This document shows positions 14,588 through 19,770 of a stretch of 19,770 nt of DNA, piece by piece. Origin of the DNA: Oscillospiraceae bacterium (lineage in GTDB: Bacteria; Bacillota; Clostridia; Oscillospirales; Ruminococcaceae); assembly GCA_028694405.1 (NCBI GenBank), contig JAQUTM010000023.1, positions 1-19,770 on the forward strand. Direction: 5' to 3'. A program made the position numbers and the translations under genes. The notes under the pieces are model-generated. The model was given only the letters and a program-made list of their open reading frames with translations. It was not told where the DNA came from and did no database searches. The first letter of the stretch is position 1, and every line of letters starts with the position of its first letter.

Positions 14588-15460
14588 ATGCAGGAGCAGA
14601 TTGATGCGGTACAACGCATGCAAGAGTACATTGAAAAACACTTATGCGAAAAAATATTTTTTGCAGATATTGCAAAAGAATCTATGTTTTCTCCCTGGTA
14701 TGCAAGGCGATTGTTCTTAGAATACACAGGTGTAACGCCGGCTGATTACACCAGAAAACTAAGACTAAAACAATCTGCCATCAAATTGAGAGATGAAAAT
14801 ATAAAGGTTTTAGATGCCGCTCTTGATTTTGGATTTGGAAGCGTTGACGGATACCAGCGAGCTTTTTATAAAGAATTTGGGTGCAATCCAAGTGAATACG
14901 CTGCAAATCCAATTCCGTTGCATTTATTTACCCCTTACGGTGTAAAATTTAGGTTTTTAGAAAGGAAGAACACGACCATGAATGCAAAAAATGTATTTCT
15001 TCAAGTAATTGACAAACCAAAGAGAAAGGTTATTATTAAGCGCGGAAAGACAGCCACAGAGTATTGGAAATACTGCGAGGAAGTTGGTTGTGACATTTGG
15101 GGCGTCCTTGTCAGCATGAAATCTCTTTGTGGTGAACCGGTGTGCCTGTGGCTACCAAAGGAATATATCAAAAACGGAACAAGCGAATATGTGCAGGGCG
15201 TTGAAGTATCAGCGGATTATAAGGGAGAAATTCCTGACGGCTTTGATGTAATTGAGCTTCCCGCTTCAAAATATCTTATGTTCCAGGGCGAACCTTTTAG
15301 GGAAGAAGATTATGAACAGGCTATCACAGACATTTGGGAATCCGAAAAAAAGTATGACCCCACGTTAATCGGGTATAAATGGGATGATGCAAACCCTAAA
15401 ATTCAGCTAGAACCTATCGGCACACGAGGCTACATTGAACTAATGCCGATTAAACCATAA
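14588..15460 (+). CDS. AraC-type HTH regulator with GyrI-like effector-binding domain
   Basis: A 290-aa regulator. Residues about 5-105 form the two-HTH AraC domain (FFADIAKESMFSPWYARRLF...VLDAALDFGFGSVDGYQRAFYKEFGCNPSEY). Residues about 135-290 form a GyrI/BmrR-like ligand-binding domain (PKRKVIIKRGKTATEYW...ELPASKYLMFQGEP). Proteins of this Rob/SoxS-GyrI layout usually sense amphipathic compounds or drugs. ATG 14588 is preferred over the GTG at 14579 because GGAGGGG then sits 8 nt away. Arginine is largely AGA/AGG and the gene is richer in A/T than its neighbours, which use CGC heavily; this suggests recent acquisition. No transporter target is adjacent. A strong terminator follows. Confidence 0.9.
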   Translation: MQEQIDAVQRMQEYIEKHLCEKIFFADIAKESMFSPWYARRLFLEYTGVTPADYTRKLRLKQSAIKLRDENIKVLDAALDFGFGSVDGYQRAFYKEFGCNPSEYAANPIPLHLFTPYGVKFRFLERKNTTMNAKNVFLQVIDKPKRKVIIKRGKTATEYWKYCEEVGCDIWGVLVSMKSLCGEPVCLWLPKEYIKNGTSEYVQGVEVSADYKGEIPDGFDVIELPASKYLMFQGEPFREEDYEQAITDIWESEKKYDPTLIGYKWDDANPKIQLEPIGTRGYIELMPIKP

Positions 15461-15501
15461 AATTTTAGTTTGCGTGTAAAATTATGCAAATTTTGCGTAA
15501 C

Positions 15502-15536
15502 AAAGGCGGCACCGTTTTTTACGGTGCCGCCTTTTT
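15502..15536. terminator. Strong intrinsic terminator between convergent genes
   Basis: A perfect 14-bp GC-rich stem (15502-15515 with 15521-15534), a T5 loop and further T. It has A on the other side, so it can also stop the minus-strand gene that ends at 15619. Confidence 0.9.
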
Positions 15537-15618
15537 ATCTGTTTATAGGCAAGGTGCTTTCTTTTGCGGGCGTATTGTTTTCAACTTGTCGCCGCTTTTT
15601 TGTTGAAAGCTTTGCCGC

Positions 15619-16716
15619 TTACTGCAAAGTAAAGGTAAGCAATGCAGGGTTATGGTCACTGTAGGCAAAATCCGTGTCAATGTTTTCGGCGGTGGCGGTT
15701 ATGTTATCCGACACAATAAAGCCGTCTAAAACAGTGGTATAATTTACGCCCTTGGTATAGGGAATATCGGTGCTGCGGCAGGTGGGGGCGTTTGTACCTG
15801 CCACCACCCGAAAGCCGCTTGCAAGGTCGGTACTCTCCAGCACATACACCCATGCCGGTACCTGCTGCTGTGTTTCAAAGGCGTTTACCGTGCCGGCAAG
15901 GGCGTGGTTAAAGTCTCCGCCAACAATTACATAGTTGCCTTTTTCGTATTCCTCTGCCATTACATCATTTAACAGCTTTAGCTGGCGCACGCGCACCGTG
16001 CCGCCCTTGTCGTAGGCAGACATATGGCTGTTTATCAGCACCAGCTCCTTACCGTTTTCTACAGGCAGGCGCAGCACGGCAAAGGCGCGGTCTAAATCAA
16101 AAAATTTGGTAAAAAAGCTTACGTCTACAGGGTAACTGCGGCGCACTGCCTCACTTACGCTGTAGCGGCTTAAGGTTAGCAGGCCTGCCTGCACACTGCC
16201 GTGGGGCTCGTGGAAGGGATACAGCATATACGAGGCATGAAAGTTGTTGGCAAATACACTGCCATAGCCCTGCATGGCGGCAGAAATTTGCTGCACCTGA
16301 TTGATGTTAAAGCTGCGGGTGGCCTTTTCGTCCACCTCTTGCAGCAGGCAAAAATCTGCATTTTGCGCCTGTATGGCCGCAAGGGCACCGTCGGTGTTGC
16401 CTTGGGCAATTTGCGCACTTTGGGCACGGGAGTTTACGCCTGTTACCTCGGTGCCGTCCAGCATGGTGCCGCTATCCATAAAAAAGGAAAAATCGGGGTT
16501 ATAGGCACCAAAGCCGATGTTATAAGTAAGTGCGGTATACGCCTGCCCCTGCTGTAAGGTTTGCGTCTGGTTTTGCGTAACGGTAAGCGCGGTATTATCT
16601 GCAATGCGGTAATAATTTGCCTGCATATAAATTATGTAACCCGCTACAAACAAAACAACTAAGGCAAGCACGGCACCAACGCCGATTGCCGTATATTTTA
16701 ACACTTTCTTTTTCAT
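15619..16716 (-). CDS. Membrane-anchored endonuclease/exonuclease/phosphatase (EEP) domain protein
   Basis: A 365-aa protein. A basic N-terminus (MKKKVLKY) and one hydrophobic segment at about 10-31 anchor it, so the catalytic domain is probably outside the cell. The EEP (DNase I-like/sphingomyelinase-like) fold shows its active-site set in order: N66 (LTYNIGF), E127 (LLQEVDE), H231 (INSHMS), D268 and N270 (GGDFNH), D331, and D354-H355 (YSDHNP). All catalytic positions are present, so activity is expected. The substrate could be a phospholipid, nucleic acid or sugar phosphate. It lies 201 bp downstream of a flippase-like gene, with its own probable promoter and a leader hairpin. GAGG lies close before the ATG. 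Confidence 0.88.
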   Translation of the reverse strand: MKKKVLKYTAIGVGAVLALVVLFVAGYIIYMQANYYRIADNTALTVTQNQTQTLQQGQAYTALTYNIGFGAYNPDFSFFMDSGTMLDGTEVTGVNSRAQSAQIAQGNTDGALAAIQAQNADFCLLQEVDEKATRSFNINQVQQISAAMQGYGSVFANNFHASYMLYPFHEPHGSVQAGLLTLSRYSVSEAVRRSYPVDVSFFTKFFDLDRAFAVLRLPVENGKELVLINSHMSAYDKGGTVRVRQLKLLNDVMAEEYEKGNYVIVGGDFNHALAGTVNAFETQQQVPAWVYVLESTDLASGFRVVAGTNAPTCRSTDIPYTKGVNYTTVLDGFIVSDNITATAENIDTDFAYSDHNPALLTFTLQ

Positions 16717-16755
16717 GTTTTTCCTCTTTCATGTTGTAATAATCCGATAAAATAA

Positions 16756-16800
16756 GGAGCAAAATCGGCACACGGCAAAGCTGTGTACCTTTTTTGCTCC
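16756..16800 (-). other. 45-nt hairpin in the leader of the EEP gene
   Basis: GGAGCAAAA (from 16756) pairs with TTTTGCTCC (to 16800), and inner GG/CC and ACAC/GTGT pairs continue the stem with small internal loops. It lies about 40 nt before the start codon. No T-run follows the stem directly, so a simple terminator is doubtful. Confidence 0.5.
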
Positions 16801-16831
16801 TCTTTCTCTCGTGCAAAATATTTACAAGGTT

Positions 16832-16840
16832 ATTGTAGCA
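16832..16840 (-). promoter_or_regulatory. Extended -10 element upstream of the EEP gene
   Basis: The minus strand reads TGCTACAAT (16840 down to 16832), the same 9-mer as in front of sfsA, lying past the stop of the flippase gene. No good -35. If used, the leader of about 110 nt includes the hairpin at 16756-16800. Confidence 0.4.
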
Positions 16841-16917
16841 CAGCACTTTTACCCTGCGCAATGCGGCAAAAGCATTTTATCTGTTTTGCCCACAAAGTTT
16901 GGCAGTTTGCTGTTTTA

Positions 16918-18183
16918 TCAAGCCGTGGGCGTATCCCCATTGCCTGTGGCAAAATGCTTTTTGCTTTTGTAAAAACCAAAGCACATAAGCCCTGCAAGCT
17001 GTACGCAAAGCGACAGCAGCAGCGCAAGATTGGTACCCTGCAAGCTGTAAAGGCGGATAAGCACAGGACACGCCCCCACGCAAAACACAATGCCCAATAA
17101 GTTAGAGATAACAAGACCCTTAAAATCGCGGATAATGGTAAGCAGCATATTGTAAAACAATACAAACGCCGTAACCACCGCACTGATAATGGTGGGTACT
17201 AACAAGCCAACATTTTGCCATGTCTCGGGTTTTGTGGGGTAAATCAGGTGTAATCCCCAGTTGCCCAGCAGCGCGCCGCCAATTACCCCGCAAACACCAA
17301 TAGCCAGTATAGCAAGGCTCATTTTGGCTATCATGCCGTAAAAGCCCTTTTGGTTTTTATCGGTGTAAAGCCGCGCAAAGCCTGTGATAAAGGGCGTAAA
17401 AATGTAGGTTGCACCCATCTGTATAATAACGGCAGGTGCGCTTACCGCCGAGTAAATGCCCAGCACAGCGCTGCCGTGTATGCTTTCTAAAAACAACACA
17501 GGGATATTGGCGATTGCCGTATTTAAAAAGGCGTAGCAAACAAGCGGAAAACATTCTTTAAGCAAGCTTGCACTGTTTATAAGGGTAAAGGGACGGGTAA
17601 AATTGCCCAAGCGTTTTGCGGCAGGCACGTCGTACAGCAGCACAATGGCAAAGCTGCAAAGCGCCATAACCACCAGTGCCAAAAGCAAATTTTTGCTAAC
17701 CCCCAGCACAAGTGCAAAGCTTACAATGCTGATAATGCCGCGCATGGTAAAGCTTTTGCCCGCAATATCCAAGCGGTCTGCCCGCTGGTCAATGCCGTGC
17801 AAAACGTCCATAATCGCCTCGCTTATGCGAAACAGCATGTACACCATAATACTGGCTGCCACCGCAAAGCTTTTGCCCTGCACCACCGCAGGCACCAAGC
17901 ACGCAGCAAAAGCGGCGCCGCAGGTAAAAAAACGTGCAAAAACATAGTCTTTATCGCTGTATTTGCCGCTTAAATCTGACACTTGAAACGCGCGGATACC
18001 ATAAATAGCCACCGTAAACAGCATATTGGAAATGCTCATGCAAAGGCGCAGTACGCCAACGTCCTCTAAACTGGCAAGGGCGGCAACCAATATGGTCATC
18101 GCCCACAAACAGCCCTGATACACCAAGCTGCCTACGGTATTCCACATAAAATTGCGCTGTATAGATGCTGTATTTTCTTTCAA
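16918..18183 (-). CDS. Polysaccharide-flippase-like membrane protein (MOP/Wzx-type)
   Basis: A 421-aa polytopic protein with about 12 hydrophobic segments and the N-terminal pattern of Wzx/O-antigen flippases (QRNFMWNTVGSLVYQGCLWAMTILVA). In the middle are the FPLVCYAFLNTAIANIPVLF and AVLGIYSAVSAPAVIIQMG segments seen in this family. These proteins move lipid-linked glycans across the membrane. I place the start at TTG 18183: GGAGAG lies exactly 8 nt upstream, and this removes an overlap with the SpoIID gene that the longer TTG 18222 frame would create. The gap to the SpoIID stop is then 25 nt, so the two are co-transcribed. No glycosyltransferase is visible in the window. Confidence 0.82.
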   Translation of the reverse strand: MKENTASIQRNFMWNTVGSLVYQGCLWAMTILVAALASLEDVGVLRLCMSISNMLFTVAIYGIRAFQVSDLSGKYSDKDYVFARFFTCGAAFAACLVPAVVQGKSFAVAASIMVYMLFRISEAIMDVLHGIDQRADRLDIAGKSFTMRGIISIVSFALVLGVSKNLLLALVVMALCSFAIVLLYDVPAAKRLGNFTRPFTLINSASLLKECFPLVCYAFLNTAIANIPVLFLESIHGSAVLGIYSAVSAPAVIIQMGATYIFTPFITGFARLYTDKNQKGFYGMIAKMSLAILAIGVCGVIGGALLGNWGLHLIYPTKPETWQNVGLLVPTIISAVVTAFVLFYNMLLTIIRDFKGLVISNLLGIVFCVGACPVLIRLYSLQGTNLALLLSLCVQLAGLMCFGFYKSKKHFATGNGDTPTA

Positions 18184-18208
18184 AGCAAATTCTCTCCAAA
18201 CTTTGGTT

Positions 18209-19770
18209 TTAGTACGGCTCAACGCTTACGCCTGTGTAGTAGTGGGTTAAAATCTGCTGATAGTTCCACCCTTCTCTGGTGGCATAAAACTGTGCGCCCC
18301 ACTGGCTTAAGCCACACCCGTGGCCCCAGCCGCTTGTGGTAATTAAAAACTTTTCGCCGTCAAAAGCAACGGTAAAGGCGGCACTGCGCAGGCCGTAGCC
18401 GTTTACAATAGCCTCGCGGAACCAGCGCCCGTTAATGGCGGTGGTGCGCCCTGCTACGGCATTGTAAAACGTGGTTTCGCCGCCGATTGTCATCTGGCCC
18501 ACATAAGTACCGCTTGTGTAGCCGTCTATGGTAATCCACGAGGCGGGGTCGTCGCCCAAGTTGGCGCCCGGCACCTTGGCATTTAAAATGCCGCGCATTT
18601 CCTCAAGACCGATGGTTACAGTGCCGTAAAAGCCGGAAGCCTCGCTGTCATAAACACTGGGTACGCTTACTAGGTACGGACGGCTGCCGCCCCAAACGTC
18701 TGCCGAGTTTTGGGTGGCACCTGCCACACTGGCGGTATAGGGTGCAAAAATGACAGCACCGTTATAGCGCATTACCAAGTTAGACACCTGTGAAACGGCA
18801 TCAATCACAGGTACTGTAGGCGCTTTGCCCGCCACACTGGGGGCGGCTATGCCGCTGTTTTGCTGGTTGATAATCCAGCTGTGGGCGGCAACTGCCTGTG
18901 CTTTATATGCCTCTTCGCTCCATCTTGTACCCATCTCGCTGCTTACAATCATACTTAATATGTTGGTGGCAGTATCTGTCATAACCGTGCCGTTCATGGT
19001 AACGGTTAACATCTCCTCGGTAGAGGGGTCGGGCGCGTATACCTCGCTGCTGGCGGGCGGCGAGGCCGAGACAGGCGGCTGTGTACCGGGCACGTTAGAC
19101 GAGACGGCATCTGCCGCAGACGAGGCAGGCTTACTGCTTGCAGAAGTGCTTGCAGAGGCAGAGGCGTTTGTACCGCCTGACGAGGAGCCGCTTGTACTGC
19201 CCGAGCTGGAAGCTGCGGAGCTGCCTGAATGGGCTTGCTGAGAGGACGCACTGTCACCCTCATTGCCCGGCAAAATAGCGCCCGGCATATCCATGTCCGG
19301 CATATCTATTTCGGGCATGGTAACTTGTTGCTGTATGTCAGTATTGGTCATATTTTGAACCAAATACCAGTTTTGCCAATATGTGTATGTATCGGATAAG
19401 TTTTGCGGTGCCAAGGTGCCTGTCCGGGTATAATAAGCGGCAGGCTGCAAGGTTGTATCCGCGGGAGTAATTTGTGTTTCGTCCACTGCCGCGTCCTCGT
19501 CCTGGCGTACCAATCGCCCCACTACTACCATGCGGCTGTCACCGGAAAGGTCGGCATCTGCCACCAGCGTCATAAAGCTGTCGCCCTCTAAAATATCTAC
19601 AGGCATTTGGTATAGGCTGCGCACCTTAATGTTTAGTACAAATTCCAAATAATCATGATAATTATCAAAATTAAGCATACTGTCGGTGTCCAGCGGCAAA
19701 TCGGCATCGGTATAAAAAGCCGACACCACCTTATACTTTTGTGCTGTGCTGCCTGTGTAAAAGGCAAACA
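18209..19770 (-). CDS. Pseudosortase (class B-like)-SpoIID/LytB fusion protein, 5' end missing
   Basis: The frame has no stop up to the window edge, so the GTG at 19729 is probably internal; 519 residues are visible. The first part (19505-19770) resembles the C-terminal half of a class B sortase: YKVVSAFYTD..., YLEFVLNIKVRSLY, then MTLVADAD and SRMVVVGRLV. The usual TLxTC reads TLVAD (19556-19570), so the catalytic Cys is lost, while the Arg (19532-19534) remains. A linker with MP-D repeats and a Ser/Gly/Ala-rich stretch (about 19034-19261) follows. The SpoIID/LytB domain is at about 18212-19015, with SSEMGTRWSEEAYKAQAVAAHSW and GWGHGCGLSQWGA. SpoIID cleaves denuded peptidoglycan glycan strands; LytB-like relatives modify amidases. 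An extracellular location is expected. The fusion call rests on motif reading. Confidence 0.85.
   Translation of the reverse strand, partial: FAFYTGSTAQKYKVVSAFYTDADLPLDTDSMLNFDNYHDYLEFVLNIKVRSLYQMPVDILEGDSFMTLVADADLSGDSRMVVVGRLVRQDEDAAVDETQITPADTTLQPAAYYTRTGTLAPQNLSDTYTYWQNWYLVQNMTNTDIQQQVTMPEIDMPDMDMPGAILPGNEGDSASSQQAHSGSSAASSSGSTSGSSSGGTNASASASTSASSKPASSAADAVSSNVPGTQPPVSASPPASSEVYAPDPSTEEMLTVTMNGTVMTDTATNILSMIVSSEMGTRWSEEAYKAQAVAAHSWIINQQNSGIAAPSVAGKAPTVPVIDAVSQVSNLVMRYNGAVIFAPYTASVAGATQNSADVWGGSRPYLVSVPSVYDSEASGFYGTVTIGLEEMRGILNAKVPGANLGDDPASWITIDGYTSGTYVGQMTIGGETTFYNAVAGRTTAINGRWFREAIVNGYGLRSAAFTVAFDGEKFLITTSGWGHGCGLSQWGAQFYATREGWNYQQILTHYYTGVSVEPY

Noticed and set aside
18184..18222. 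Upstream TTG start of the flippase, overlapping the SpoIID gene
   Set aside because: The TTG at 18183 has GGAGAG 8 nt upstream and avoids the overlap; the extra 13 residues are polar and not family-like.
19727..19729. GTG at 19729 as start of the SpoIID protein
   Set aside because: The frame stays open to the window edge, and the preceding codons (YTGSTAQKYK) continue the sortase-like strand.

Overview
The window looks like a chromosomal segment of an anaerobic low-to-moderate-GC Firmicute, probably a clostridium of the Oscillospiraceae/Ruminococcaceae type. The grounds are strong AGGAGG-like ribosome sites, Firmicute-type protein families (YitT, LytTR plus DUF3021, Cof-type HAD, YkpA-like ABC-F, NA37 nucleoid protein, SpoIID), short A/T-rich intergenic gaps and compact intrinsic terminators. 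The genus cannot be fixed from the sequence. No tRNA, rRNA, CRISPR array, insertion sequence or prophage gene was seen.

Layout. (1) 1-3535, plus strand: the 3' part of a 7TM-GAF-GGDEF-HD-GYP signalling protein that runs in from outside the window, its terminator, then a two-gene LytTR regulator/DUF3021 membrane protein operon with a recognisable promoter. (2) 3574-6716, minus strand: a YitT-like membrane protein, and upstream of it a tightly packed pair of G3E/COG0523 (CobW-like) GTPases. One of the pair has a His/Cys-rich tandem-repeat arm; the other is fused to a YcgQ/TIGR03943-like domain. This suggests metal, probably zinc, handling. (3) 6914-12277, minus strand: a WYL-domain regulator, a Cof-type HAD phosphatase translationally coupled (TAATG) to a B12-binding radical SAM protein, and an ABC-F ATPase with a degenerate second ATP site. 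(4) 12462-15460: sfsA (minus) divergent from an NA37/YejK-type nucleoid-associated protein (plus), then an AraC/GyrI-like regulator (plus) whose codon use differs from its neighbours. (5) 15619-19770, minus strand: an envelope-flavoured group consisting of a membrane-anchored endonuclease/exonuclease/phosphatase-fold protein, a polysaccharide-flippase-like membrane protein, and the 3' part of a large extracellular SpoIID/LytB protein.

The most unusual item is at the right edge. The visible N-terminal part of the SpoIID/LytB protein reads as the C-terminal half of a class B sortase fold in which the TLxTC catalytic cysteine position is aspartate. A Ser/Gly/Ala-rich linker joins it to the SpoIID/LytB domain. 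This looks like a pseudosortase-SpoIID fusion next to a flippase, a candidate for an undescribed cell-wall factor. Other points worth attention are the near-identical in-frame 138-bp repeats in the metal-arm GTPase, the CobW-YcgQ fusion, a terminator-like hairpin in the GTPase leader, the double Gln substitution in the ABC-F second ATP site, and a direct repeat placed like a LytTR activator site.
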